Origin: DASUPK01 sp963744105 | Lineage (GTDB): Bacteria > Actinomycetota > Thermoleophilia > Solirubrobacterales > 70-9 | Direction: 5' to 3' | Length of the DNA stretch: 64,000 bases | Assembly: GCA_963744105.1 (NCBI GenBank) | Contig: CAVUSJ010000006.1 | Coordinates: 1-64,000 of the forward strand | Shown here: in pieces, positions 48,525 to 56,777 of the stretch | How the letters are laid out: the number at the start of each line of letters is the position of its first letter | Position numbering within the stretch: the stretch's first letter is position 1 | Made by a program: the position numbers and the translations under genes | Notes under the pieces: generated by a model | What the model saw: the letters and a program-made list of their open reading frames with translations, nothing else | Database searches by the model: none | Told to the model about the DNA's origin: nothing

Positions 48525-50435
48525 TCACGAGCTTGCGAATCCTCTCGGGGGATCAACGACCTCGCGGTGCCAGAGCTCCAGCATCATCAGCGCCCATAAA
48601 CGCGTGTCGTATTCCGCGACTCCGCTCAGGTGACGGTCCAGGAGCCGGTGAACGTAGTCCGGATCGAAGTACCCGCGGTCCAGCGTCGTGGGGTCGGTCA
48701 GGACATCTGTGACGTAGCCCCGCAGGTCGCCCCTGAACCAATCCCCGACCATCGGCAGCGCGAAGCCCCGCTTCGGACCGTCCAGCACCTCGTCTGGGAT
48801 CCAGCCCCGCATGGCGTTGCGGAAGACGATCTTTCGCTCCCCCCCCTGCAACTTCATCGAGTCCGGCAGGGAGGCTGCAAAACGCATCAGCTCGGGGTCG
48901 AGCAGCGGCGACCGGGCCTCGAGCGAGGACGCCATGCTGGCGATGTCCGCCTTGACGAGAAGGTCGTCGGGCAGATAGGTGTTGACATCGACCTCAAGCA
49001 TCCGGTTCACCAGCGTCTCGGCGGTGGCCTCCTCCCATGCCGTCTCGATCAGGCTGGGCTGCGGGAAGGCCTCAAGCTCGGCCGAGAACTCTGGGCTGTA
49101 CAGATCCGAACGCTCCTGGGCGTCGAAGAGGGCCATCGCCGACGCATAGCGCTTCTCTTCGTCCAGCCCGATCGACCGGGCCAACCGCATGGCGCGATTC
49201 CACTTGCGCTTCGAACCGCCCACTGTCGCGTCGCCCCGACCCACCTGCCCGATCGCCTTACGGATCGCCGCTGGGATTCGGCCGGCGAGCCGGTCCGTTC
49301 GCGCGACGGTCGAATAGCGGTGGTATCCGGCGAAGCTCTCGTCCCCGCCGTCACCGTTGAGCGCGACGGTCACCTCTCGCCGTGCCATCTCAGCGATGTA
49401 GAAGCTCGGCACGGAGCTGGAGTCCCCGAAGGGCTCCCCATGATGGGCCGCGACGCGCGGCAGGATCGAGATGAGGTCCGGCTTCATGATCAGCTCCCGG
49501 TGGTCAGTCGAGAACTCCTGCGCGATCAGCCGCGCCCTTGGCAGCTCGTTCCAGTCCCTCTCCTCGAAGCCGATCGAGAAGGTCTTCACGGGCTCCGTCG
49601 AGAGCTCCGCCATCGCGGCGACCACCGCCGCTGAGTCGATGCCGCCGGAGAGAAAGGCGCCGACCGGCACATCGGAGACGAGGCGCCGTCGGACTGCCCG
49701 CCGTACCTGCTCACGCAGCTCTTCCTGGACCTCTCGGAGATCTGCGTTCTCGTGTCTATTGTCGTACCGCAGCTGCCAGTAGCGATCGATCGAGACCCGT
49801 CCGTCCTCGTAGACGAGAGTTGAGGCGGGCAGGAGCTTGCGGACGGCTTTGAAGGCGGACTGGGGGGCGGGTACGTACTGGTAGGTGAGGTAAGCGTCGA
49901 TCGCGCGGTGATCGACCTCGCGCGCTACCTCGGGGTCCTGAAGAAGCGAGCGGAGCTCCGAGGCGAAGCTCAGGGCCCCGTCTCGGAGGGAGTAGAAGAG
50001 GGGCTTCTTCCCGACCCGGTCACGGGCGAGGACCAGGCGCCTTCGCCTCGCATCCCAGACGGCGAAGGCGAACATCCCGTGCAGCCTCTCCACGCATCCT
50101 GCACCGAGCTCCTCGTACAGGTGGGCGATCACCTCGGTGTCCCCGTTCGTGGACAGCGAGTGCCCCCTGGAGCGGAGCTCCTCGCGCAGCTCGCGGTAGT
50201 TGTAGATCTCGCCGTTGAGCACGACGGCGACCGAGCGATCCTCGTTGAAGACCGGCTGGTCCCCGGTCTCGAGGTCGATCACGCGGAGCCGCTGGATGCC
50301 CAGGGCCGTGCCGCCCTCGAGGTGAACTCCGCGCGAGTCGGGCCCGCGATGCTCGAGCAGCCGGCACATGGCGTCGAGCGTCGCCCGGTCGGCGGACCGA
50401 CCGTCCGTGCGCACCTGGCCACAGATCCCGCACAC
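48525..50435 (-). CDS. Asparagine synthase-like glutamine amidotransferase
   Basis: A 636-aa protein with the AsnB layout. The N-terminal nucleophile Cys2 (MCGICGQVR) forms the glutaminase, followed by HRGPDSRG and NGEIYNYRELREEL; the synthase domain has the PP-loop SGGIDSAAVVAAMAEL and GDGGDESFAGYHRY. In polysaccharide loci such enzymes amidate uronic acids on the sugar nucleotide or repeat unit, so hexuronamide formation is a good inference; true asparagine synthesis is the alternative. It sits in the same minus-strand operon as the kinase and flippase. Confidence 0.88.
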   Translation of the reverse strand: MCGICGQVRTDGRSADRATLDAMCRLLEHRGPDSRGVHLEGGTALGIQRLRVIDLETGDQPVFNEDRSVAVVLNGEIYNYRELREELRSRGHSLSTNGDTEVIAHLYEELGAGCVERLHGMFAFAVWDARRRRLVLARDRVGKKPLFYSLRDGALSFASELRSLLQDPEVAREVDHRAIDAYLTYQYVPAPQSAFKAVRKLLPASTLVYEDGRVSIDRYWQLRYDNRHENADLREVQEELREQVRRAVRRRLVSDVPVGAFLSGGIDSAAVVAAMAELSTEPVKTFSIGFEERDWNELPRARLIAQEFSTDHRELIMKPDLISILPRVAAHHGEPFGDSSSVPSFYIAEMARREVTVALNGDGGDESFAGYHRYSTVARTDRLAGRIPAAIRKAIGQVGRGDATVGGSKRKWNRAMRLARSIGLDEEKRYASAMALFDAQERSDLYSPEFSAELEAFPQPSLIETAWEEATAETLVNRMLEVDVNTYLPDDLLVKADIASMASSLEARSPLLDPELMRFAASLPDSMKLQGGERKIVFRNAMRGWIPDEVLDGPKRGFALPMVGDWFRGDLRGYVTDVLTDPTTLDRGYFDPDYVHRLLDRHLSGVAEYDTRLWALMMLELWHREVVDPPRGFASS

Positions 50436-50444
50436 GCGCTGAGC

Positions 50445-51590
50445 CTAGACCCCGGCTGCGACGCTGATGAACCGGGCCGTTCGCTCGGTCTCCGACTCCA
50501 GGGTGTTGGACCTGACCAGTTCGAGGCCACGCTCGACCAGCAGGTCGCGCAGCTCGGCGTCCTCGCCCACCCGGGCAAGCTCCTCGGCGATACGGTCGGG
50601 CCGACCCGGCGGGACAAGCAGGGCGGCACTTCCGACCCCCTCCCGTATCCCCCCCACGTCGGTGGCGACCACCGGAAGCCGCGCGGCGAAGGCCTCATAG
50701 AGGACCTGCGGCAGCCCCTCGGTCCAGGAGATGTGGACGAGCGCATGCGCGTCGCGATAGGCATCGGTGAGTCCGCCTTCGTGCGACACATAGCCGCGAA
50801 GCTCGACCGCATCGGTGACGCCCAGCTCCGACAGCCGCCGCTCCAGCGCATCCTGCAGATCTCCCTCCCCGCAGACGACCAGCCTCCATCGCCCGTCGAG
50901 CCGGCGAAGCGCGGCGATCATGTCCGCCAGCGCAAGAGGGTTCTTCTCGGTCTCCAGCCTTCCCACGCTCAGCGCCGTGAGCTCTCCGGAGTAGCTGCGC
51001 GGCGGAGCCGATTCGCCGATATCCGCCTCCCGGATCAGCGAGACCGAGATCTCGAGCACCGATCTGCCGCGGTCGTACGCGCGCGCCAGGGAGGGTCCGA
51101 CGACGACCACCGGCCACCGCCTCGCGAGCAGCCTGAAGGCCCCTTCCATGACCCTCGCGAGGGCGGGCAGGAGCCGGCTGTCGGGGTGGCGGCTGCGCAT
51201 GTACGCGACGGACTCCTGGCGGACCCCCAGGATCACCTTCCTGCGCCGCAGGCGGGCCATGAGGGCGAAGGGAAACGCCAGCGGATGAGGACCGAGGATC
51301 CAGACGCAGTCGAGGTCGTCGAGGGAGCGCCAGAAGGGACGCAGCGAGCCGGCCATCCCCCGTATCGCCTCGCTGGTGTGGGTCAGGCTCGGGTAGTGGG
51401 GGAGGGGGACAAGCTCCACGTCGCCCAGCGGATAGCGCGGGGCGCCCTCCGGGTCGAGCCGGCCGATCACGACCACTCGCTCCAGGTGCCGGGCGAGTTC
51501 GGCGATGAAGAGTGCGAACGCTCGCTCTGCGTAGGGCTTCCCGTCGACCTTCGTGTAGGCGTAGTCGGTGTAGACGCCGAGCCGGGGCAC
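50445..51590 (-). CDS. Glycosyltransferase family 4
   Basis: A 381-aa GT-B glycosyltransferase and first gene of the minus-strand operon. N-terminal part MPRLGVYTDYAYTKVDGKPYAERAFALFIAELA; C-terminal part LTALSVGRLETEKNPLALADMIAALRRLDGRW and HISWTEGLPQVLYEAFAARLPVVATDVGGI, with the typical donor-binding Glu. TATTCT lies six bases before its GTG start, on the minus strand (51602-51597). Divergent from the second polymerase-like gene with only 59 bp between starts. Confidence 0.9.
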   Translation of the reverse strand: MPRLGVYTDYAYTKVDGKPYAERAFALFIAELARHLERVVVIGRLDPEGAPRYPLGDVELVPLPHYPSLTHTSEAIRGMAGSLRPFWRSLDDLDCVWILGPHPLAFPFALMARLRRRKVILGVRQESVAYMRSRHPDSRLLPALARVMEGAFRLLARRWPVVVVGPSLARAYDRGRSVLEISVSLIREADIGESAPPRSYSGELTALSVGRLETEKNPLALADMIAALRRLDGRWRLVVCGEGDLQDALERRLSELGVTDAVELRGYVSHEGGLTDAYRDAHALVHISWTEGLPQVLYEAFAARLPVVATDVGGIREGVGSAALLVPPGRPDRIAEELARVGEDAELRDLLVERGLELVRSNTLESETERTARFISVAAGV

Positions 51591-51596
51591 CGGGCG

Positions 51597-51602
51597 AGAA
51601 TA
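51597..51602 (-). promoter_or_regulatory. -10-like hexamer of minus-strand exopolysaccharide operon
   Basis: TATTCT on the minus strand, six bases before the GTG at 51590. Promoter of the five-gene operon running to 43972. Confidence 0.5.
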
Positions 51603-51637
51603 GGCTGCCCGGCGGAAGGGGTGTCGGTGCGGTCGTC

Positions 51638-51643
51638 TAGGTT
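51638..51643 (+). promoter_or_regulatory. -10-like hexamer of second polymerase gene
   Basis: TAGGTT, six bases before the ATG at 51650. Together with the minus-strand hexamer it makes a very compact divergent promoter with little space for -35 elements. Confidence 0.45.
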
Positions 51644-51649
51644 CCTCGC

Positions 51650-53560
51650 ATGCCCGTGCAGCGAGCCGCGGTCTTCCCGCTGGTCATCTTCGGCGGTGTC
51701 CTGGCCTGGTGGGGTTGGAAGAGCGGCGGCTACTTCGAGGTCACCTTCCTGCCGGGCACGATGGTCCTCCTCGCCCTGGTGGCGCTGCTGTTGCTCTTCG
51801 CTCCCGGTCTCGTGGACTTCCGAGGACCGGCGCTCGTCAGTCTCGCGGCGCTGGGCGCGCTCGCCGCATGGACGCTGATCTCGGGGATCTGGTCCGCGGT
51901 CCCCGCCGTCGCGTTCTCGGACGCCCAGCGCGCCGCCGGATACGTAGCCGCCTTCGTGATCGGGGCTTGGGCCTGCGTCCTGCTCGGCAAGCGCGTGCTG
52001 CTCAGCCTCGGCCCCCTCGCGATCGCGGGGGCGCTCGTGGGCTTCGTGACCTTGCTGGCGCTCTGGACGGGCTCCAACTCCCGCGACTTCTTCGAGACGG
52101 ACGCGACCCTTCGCTACCCGATCGGCTATCGCAACGCCGAGGCAGCCTTCTTCCTGATGGCGCTGCTGCCCGCGATCATCCTCTGCACCTCGAGGGATCT
52201 CTCCTGGCCGGTCAGGGGAGTCCTGCTCGGCTCGTCGACCCTGATGATCGAGCTCGCGATCCTGGCGCAGAGCCGGGCGTCGGTCTTCGCGTTCGTGATC
52301 GCGGTGGCGGTTTTGATCATCGCCCACCCCGATCGGTTGCGGGTGCTCGGGTGGCTCGCCCTGGCGGCGATTCCGGCCGCCCTGGCGCTCCCCTGGCTGC
52401 TCGACGTCTTCCAACGCGACGCGGGCAACACCGCGGCCGAGATCCATCCGCTGCACAAGGCATGCGTGGCGATGGCGATCACAAGCGCGGTGAGCGTCGC
52501 CGTCGGGTGCCTCGGGACGCGAGCCGGCGCAGGCTTCTCGCTGCCGGGCCGTGCCCGGACCGGAATCGGCCGCGGGCTCCTGGCGGCGCTCGGGGTCGTC
52601 CTGCTGGTCGGCGTGGTGGCGCTCTTTCGGAGTGACGGCGGACCCGGCGGATTCGTCAGCAGGCATGTCGACCAGCTGACAGCGGGCACGCCCAACCTGT
52701 CGAACCAGGGAAGCCGCTTCGGGCTCAACGTGAGCTCGGATCGCGGCGAGTTCTGGCGGGTTGCGCTCCACGACTTCGACAGGCACCCGCTCGACGGCGA
52801 GGGGGCGGGCGGCTTTCGCGCCAGCTACCTGCTGCACGGCAAGGCCGGGGTCCAGCCCGAGGACCCGCACAGCATCGAGATGCTGATGCTGTCCGAGCTC
52901 GGGGTGCCGGGCGCGCTCCTCATGCTGGCCTTCATCGGCTCGGGGGTGTTCGCCGTCATCCGGGCGCGGCGGTTCGGCCCCGAGGCGGCTACGCTGGCAG
53001 CGGGCGCGCTGTCGATCACCGCCTATTGGTTCGCGCACGCCTCGGTGGACTGGTTCTGGTCCTACGCGGCGATCACGCTGCCCGTCCCCTACGTGATCGG
53101 GGCGGCGGCGGCGTCGGCATTGCGCCGAGAGGAGGCGGGGGAGCGGACCCCGATCCGCACGGGCCTCGCCGTGGCCGCGGGCGTGATCGCAGTGACACTG
53201 CTGCCCTTCTTCTTCAGCGCCCGGGACACGGATCGCGCCATCCGGACCTCCCATTCGGATCTCGCCGGCGCGTATACCGACCTGGACAACGCGGCCGACC
53301 TGAATCCGTGGAGCAGCCGGCCGTTGGAGGCGAAAGCTGCAATCGCCAATGCAAATGGAGACCGGGCGGTGGCTCTCAGCGCCGTGGACCAGGGGATAGA
53401 TCGAACGCCGAAGGATTGGCTCCTCTACTACCTGAAAGCGCAGGCACAGGGAAAATCCGACCTCGCCGGAGCGGCTCAATCGCTCGCTAAAGCCCGGGAG
53501 CTAAGCCCAAATGACCCCGAAATCGAGGCTCTGGGGCAGAACCTGGGCATCAGGCATTAG
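51650..53560 (+). CDS. O-antigen polymerase-like protein with C-terminal TPR-like part
   Basis: A 636-aa membrane protein. About 12 helices carry the Wzy_C-type region: RDFFETDATLRYPIGYRNAEAAFFLMALLP, then SRASVFAFVIAVAVLII, and the external loop SSDRGEFWRVALHDFDRHPLDGEGAGGFRASYLL with HSIEMLMLSELGVPGALLM. The last 110 residues are soluble and repeat-like (AYTDLDNAADLNPWSSRPLEAKAAIANANGD, LAKARELSPNDPEIEAL), resembling TPR units. It may polymerise a second glycan, or ligate the polymer to a protein or wall. It is distinct from the 45480-46865 protein. Confidence 0.85.
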   Translation: MPVQRAAVFPLVIFGGVLAWWGWKSGGYFEVTFLPGTMVLLALVALLLLFAPGLVDFRGPALVSLAALGALAAWTLISGIWSAVPAVAFSDAQRAAGYVAAFVIGAWACVLLGKRVLLSLGPLAIAGALVGFVTLLALWTGSNSRDFFETDATLRYPIGYRNAEAAFFLMALLPAIILCTSRDLSWPVRGVLLGSSTLMIELAILAQSRASVFAFVIAVAVLIIAHPDRLRVLGWLALAAIPAALALPWLLDVFQRDAGNTAAEIHPLHKACVAMAITSAVSVAVGCLGTRAGAGFSLPGRARTGIGRGLLAALGVVLLVGVVALFRSDGGPGGFVSRHVDQLTAGTPNLSNQGSRFGLNVSSDRGEFWRVALHDFDRHPLDGEGAGGFRASYLLHGKAGVQPEDPHSIEMLMLSELGVPGALLMLAFIGSGVFAVIRARRFGPEAATLAAGALSITAYWFAHASVDWFWSYAAITLPVPYVIGAAAASALRREEAGERTPIRTGLAVAAGVIAVTLLPFFFSARDTDRAIRTSHSDLAGAYTDLDNAADLNPWSSRPLEAKAAIANANGDRAVALSAVDQGIDRTPKDWLLYYLKAQAQGKSDLAGAAQSLAKARELSPNDPEIEALGQNLGIRH

Positions 53561-53584
53561 TCCAGCCTGGGCACGGCGTTTAGG

Positions 53585-53603
53585 ATTGCGGATTATTGCG
53601 GAT
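53585..53603 (+). repeat. Direct repeat ATTGCGGAT
   Basis: ATTGCGGAT occurs twice in near-tandem within GGATTGCGGATTATTGCGGATA, and once more at about 58140-58149 before the pseudogene. The pair lies in the leader region upstream of the first LPFTG gene and could be a regulator-binding site. Confidence 0.45.
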
Positions 53604-53644
53604 ACACATGGGGGAATGCGCTCCTAAGATGCACATTACGAAAG

Positions 53645-53725
53645 AGGGGAGTCAACCCCGGCCCAGGTGGGATCAAGGTCTCTTCCGGGAGGCTGACCGG
53701 GAGGCCTCGAGCTTGATGCTCCCCT
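53645..53725 (+). ncRNA. Candidate structured 5' leader before LPFTG gene
   Basis: AGGGGAG (53645-53651) pairs with CTCCCCT (53719-53725). Inside lie GATCAAG (53671-53677) with CTTGAT (53712-53717), GGTCTC with GAGGCC (one wobble pair), and CCGG with CCGG around an 8-base loop. The element ends 16-19 bases before the start codons. It does not match a riboswitch class I know; c-di-GMP and c-di-AMP motifs are absent. Confidence 0.45.
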
Positions 53726-53743
53726 GCCGATAAGGAAGAAATG

Positions 53744-54073
53744 ATGCGAAAGTTCACGCACAAGCGACTCGGGGGCCTTGCCCTTCTCGCGGTTATTGCC
53801 GCCGTCGCGATTGCTCCGGCGACGGCCTTGGCGCAGGATGCACTGTCCAATCCCTCGGCCTCACAGTACGAGCCCAAGTCTCAGGTTCAGGGCACGCAGA
53901 CCACTGGGTCAGCAGCCCAGAACAGCACCAATCAGTCCGGGCTCAACGGAAACGTGGGATCCCTGCCGTTCACGGGAATGGACGTGATCGTCCTCGCGAT
54001 CGTCGCCGCTGCTCTCATCGGCACAGGCATCGCGCTGCGCAGGCTCTCCGCGCCCAAGGCTCCCAGGGCGTAG
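53744..54073 (+). CDS. LPFTG-anchored surface microprotein 1
   Basis: A 109-aa precursor of a wall-anchored protein. A signal peptide (KRLGGLALLAVIAAVAIAPATALA) is followed by about 45 mature residues, QDALSNPSASQYEPKSQVQGT then a Thr/Asn/Gly-rich part, then the sortase signal LPFTG, a hydrophobic helix (MDVIVLAIVAAALIGTGIAL) and a basic tail RRLSAPKAPRA. The second of two tandem ATGs is chosen because GGAAG lies at a better distance from it. Its only mature content is a short conserved block shared with the paralogue at 55655. It stands directly before the priming sugar transferase, so a role in tethering the exopolysaccharide is possible (inference). Confidence 0.8.
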   Translation: MRKFTHKRLGGLALLAVIAAVAIAPATALAQDALSNPSASQYEPKSQVQGTQTTGSAAQNSTNQSGLNGNVGSLPFTGMDVIVLAIVAAALIGTGIALRRLSAPKAPRA

Positions 54074-54082
54074 CCCGGAAAG

Positions 54083-55573
54083 GTGACCGCTGTCTCCCAC
54101 GCAGCGCGTGAGGCATCGGCACGCAGCAATTTTCCCCACCTGAGCGGGCTCAGCGCTCAGCGGACGATCGAGTTCGTCACGCTGCGCGTTGGGCCGGCCC
54201 TCACCGGTGGGGTGATCGCGTACCGGCACCTGAACTCCGAGTGGCAGGGCCTGCTGGTCTTCGTCTGCATGTTCGCGGCGGTCACGCTCCTGCGGAGACC
54301 GCGGTACCCGCTCCACCTGATCCCGCTGGCGTCAGCGATTCTCTATCTCGCCGCGCCGCCGCTCGGCGCGCTGGCGGCCGTGCTGATCAGCATGTCCGAC
54401 GGCTCTCCGAGCGCGGTCACCCTCCGGCACATGGTCGCGCCTGTCCTGGGCGCCTGGGTCGTGACCGCGCTCGGCGCCTGGATCACCCGCCGCTTCCGCG
54501 ATGAGCGCGAGGTTCGGGTGGCCGTGATCGGGTCACACCCGTTTGCTCGGGGACTGAGGGCAGAGCTGGATGCCGTGGGCGTCAAGGGCTACGAGGTGAT
54601 CGGTTGCATCGACCCCACGACCTCCTGCGAGAGTCCCGATGCCGCTGGCGTGCCCTGCCTGGCCTCGCTCGTGCTGCTGCGCCAGACGGTCCTCGACCAC
54701 GCGATCGAGTTGATCGTGCTGGGGCCGCTGAGCGCCGCCGAGGGCGATGAGTCAGTCGTGAACGGGCCTTCCCGGCTGGACGTCTTCGAGCAGGTCGCCG
54801 ACGCCTGCCTCGACCTGCCGGTGTCGATGATCGAGTCGGGCCAGTTCTACGAGAAGCTGTTCGGCCACGTTCCGCTCGGCACGACCACCTCGGCCTGGTT
54901 CCAGTACATGCTGCATCCGGAGTACAAGCGCAGCTGGCCGTTCTCGAAGCGGGTATTCGACATCGTCCTGGGTGTCGCCATGGGCATCGTCGCCGCTCCG
55001 ATCGTGGCCCTCTCGGCGCTCGCGATCAAGCTCGAGGACCGCGGGCCCGTCTTCTACCGGCAGACCCGGGTCGGAGAGCGCGGCCGGGAGTTCGAGCTGC
55101 TCAAGCTGAGGACCCTGACTCCGGACGCCGACTCTGACCCGCGCCCGGCCGACGAGAAGGTGACCTCGGTCGGCCGGATCCTGCAGCGGCTCCATATCAA
55201 TGAGCTACCGCAGATCTGGCAGGTCCTGAAGGGCGACATGAGCCTCGTCGGGCCCCGTCCCGAGGTACCGGACATCGTCGCTTCGCTCGAGTCGGAGTTC
55301 ACCTACTACGACCGCCGGCATCTGCTCAAGCCGGGCATCACCGGGTGGGCCACGGTCCGCTGCGGCTACTCGGGCACGCCCATCGGCGAAGCCTGGAAGC
55401 TGTGTCACGACCTGTACTACCTGAAGCGCCGCTCTCTCTTCTTCGACCTCCTGATCATGCTCGAGACGGCGACGGCCATCTTCATTCCCGAGCCGATCAA
55501 CCGGCCGGACGAGCGATTCATCGTCGCGTATCGCTCCGATACGGCCTCGGCTTCGCCTTCCGCCACCGTCTGA
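54083..55573 (+). CDS. Polyprenyl-phosphate sugar-1-phosphate transferase
   Basis: A 496-aa priming enzyme that loads the first sugar-1-phosphate onto undecaprenyl phosphate. About four or five N-terminal helices, a CoA-binding-like Rossmann segment (VRVAVIGSHPFARGLRAELDAVG), then the catalytic bacterial sugar transferase domain: KRVFDIVLGVAMGIVAAPIVALSALAIKLEDRGPVFYRQTRVGERGREFELLKLRTL, LHINELPQIWQVLKGDMSLVGPRPEVPDIV, and KPGITGWATVRCGYSG. The catalytic Asp/Glu pair of the family is within these. GTG start nine bases after the first LPFTG gene; flanked on the other side by the second, so the three are one unit. Confidence 0.93.
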   Translation: MTAVSHAAREASARSNFPHLSGLSAQRTIEFVTLRVGPALTGGVIAYRHLNSEWQGLLVFVCMFAAVTLLRRPRYPLHLIPLASAILYLAAPPLGALAAVLISMSDGSPSAVTLRHMVAPVLGAWVVTALGAWITRRFRDEREVRVAVIGSHPFARGLRAELDAVGVKGYEVIGCIDPTTSCESPDAAGVPCLASLVLLRQTVLDHAIELIVLGPLSAAEGDESVVNGPSRLDVFEQVADACLDLPVSMIESGQFYEKLFGHVPLGTTTSAWFQYMLHPEYKRSWPFSKRVFDIVLGVAMGIVAAPIVALSALAIKLEDRGPVFYRQTRVGERGREFELLKLRTLTPDADSDPRPADEKVTSVGRILQRLHINELPQIWQVLKGDMSLVGPRPEVPDIVASLESEFTYYDRRHLLKPGITGWATVRCGYSGTPIGEAWKLCHDLYYLKRRSLFFDLLIMLETATAIFIPEPINRPDERFIVAYRSDTASASPSATV

Positions 55574-55654
55574 GGTCCCCCCCAGCCACGGGCTCGCTCG
55601 GGGCGTCCGAGGGCCATAGGCGTCGTAATCAAGGACTTCGATGGGAGGCTGTTG

Positions 55655-55978
55655 ATGAATCGCTTGCCTTGGGGAAGACTGATCATGCTGGGCGTCTGCG
55701 CACCGCTGCTCATGGCGCCCGCAACCGCGCTCGGGCAGGATGCGCTCTCCGATCCTTCGGCGGCCCAGTATGTGCCGCAGTCCCAGATCGAGGGGACCAA
55801 CATCAACGGGCCCACGGCCGGCAACAGCACCGCCGCTCCGGGCACGCAGAACAACGGTCCGGGAACCCTTCCCTTCACGGGAATGGATCTGGCCGTCGTG
55901 GCGGGTGCCGCCGTGCTGATGATCGCCGCGGGATTCATGCTGCGCAGGCTGTCGGTGCCACGCACGCTCGGGCTCTAG
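55655..55978 (+). CDS. LPFTG-anchored surface microprotein 2
   Basis: A 107-aa paralogue of the protein at 53744. The ATG at 55655 has GGGAGG six bases upstream. Signal peptide (LIMLGVCAPLLMAPATALG), mature block QDALSDPSAAQYVPQSQIEGT, a Gly/Asn/Thr linker, LPFTG, a hydrophobic helix and RRLSVPRTLGL. The block QDALS(N/D)PSA(S/A)QY is almost identical in both paralogues while the linker differs, so the block is probably the functional part. The sortase gene ends 13 bp downstream on the other strand. Confidence 0.8.
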   Translation: MNRLPWGRLIMLGVCAPLLMAPATALGQDALSDPSAAQYVPQSQIEGTNINGPTAGNSTAAPGTQNNGPGTLPFTGMDLAVVAGAAVLMIAAGFMLRRLSVPRTLGL

Positions 55979-55990
55979 CCGGGCGTTCCC

Positions 55991-56752
55991 CTACGGAGCG
56001 GGCCAGCGACCCTCGCCGGTGAGGTCGAACGTGTCGATCCTGGTGAGCTTGGCGAAGATCGCATAGCGCTGGGCCGCGCTGTAGGGCGGGTGGCAGGCGG
56101 TGAGCACGAGCTGCGGATAGCCCACCGGCTTGATGATCCCGACGTCGCTCGGATCGACGATCTGGTGCCGCTGGACGGTGTAGGTGAAGGCGGCGTAGGG
56201 CATCTCGATTCTGATCTCGTCGCCGTTCTGGATCTCGTCGATGTGGCGGAACGGCGCGAGGTAGGTCGTCCGGTGTCCGGCGATCGCGACGGTTCCCGGC
56301 TGCCCAGGGATCGGCGTGTTCCGGTAGTGCCCGGGCCCCTTCTCCAGGGACGCCGTGTCGGTCCCCTGGATGACGACGATGTTGAGGCCGATGCGGTCGA
56401 TCTTGATTCGCCCGATCGCATGCCCCGTCTGGAGATGCGGCTCGAAGCGGTCGGCGAGAACCCTGGCCTTGGCTGCGTTGCCTCGGACCCCGGCGATGGC
56501 CTGCAGGTCGGCGGGGGTCGGGTATTGCGATTCGAGCTGATTGAGCTGGTCAGCCGCCTGACCCTGCTTGAACGCGCCGTACGCGGCCGAAAGCGGTTCT
56601 TGCCAGGTCAGGGTGAGTCCCGCGTCGATGAGGACGACGAGGCCGGCGGTGATCAGCATGATCGAGCCGATGTGTAGGAGGCGCCGCACGGCCGAGATTC
56701 TCGCATCGTCGGCTAAATCAGCCGGGCGGCCGGAGGAGCTGTCCTCGATCAC
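55991..56752 (-). CDS. Class E-like sortase
   Basis: A 253-aa transpeptidase that would cleave LPFTG between Thr and Gly and attach the proteins to the wall. One N-terminal membrane helix (IGSIMLITAGLVVLIDAGLTL) is followed by a long linker and the sortase barrel: IGRIKIDRIGLNIVVIQGTD, GHYRNTPIPGQPGTVAIAGHRTTYLAPF with the catalytic His, and PQLVLTACHPPYSAAQR with the catalytic Cys and Arg. It is convergent with the second LPFTG gene and divergent from the 91-aa gene. GTG start. Confidence 0.92.
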   Translation of the reverse strand: MIEDSSSGRPADLADDARISAVRRLLHIGSIMLITAGLVVLIDAGLTLTWQEPLSAAYGAFKQGQAADQLNQLESQYPTPADLQAIAGVRGNAAKARVLADRFEPHLQTGHAIGRIKIDRIGLNIVVIQGTDTASLEKGPGHYRNTPIPGQPGTVAIAGHRTTYLAPFRHIDEIQNGDEIRIEMPYAAFTYTVQRHQIVDPSDVGIIKPVGYPQLVLTACHPPYSAAQRYAIFAKLTRIDTFDLTGEGRWPAP

Positions 56753-56777
56753 GGACGACCTACTCGCGCGCGCCCAT

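Noticed and set aside
53645..53725. c-di-GMP or c-di-AMP riboswitch before the LPFTG gene
   Set aside because: The conserved sequence blocks of these classes are absent; only generic stems are visible.
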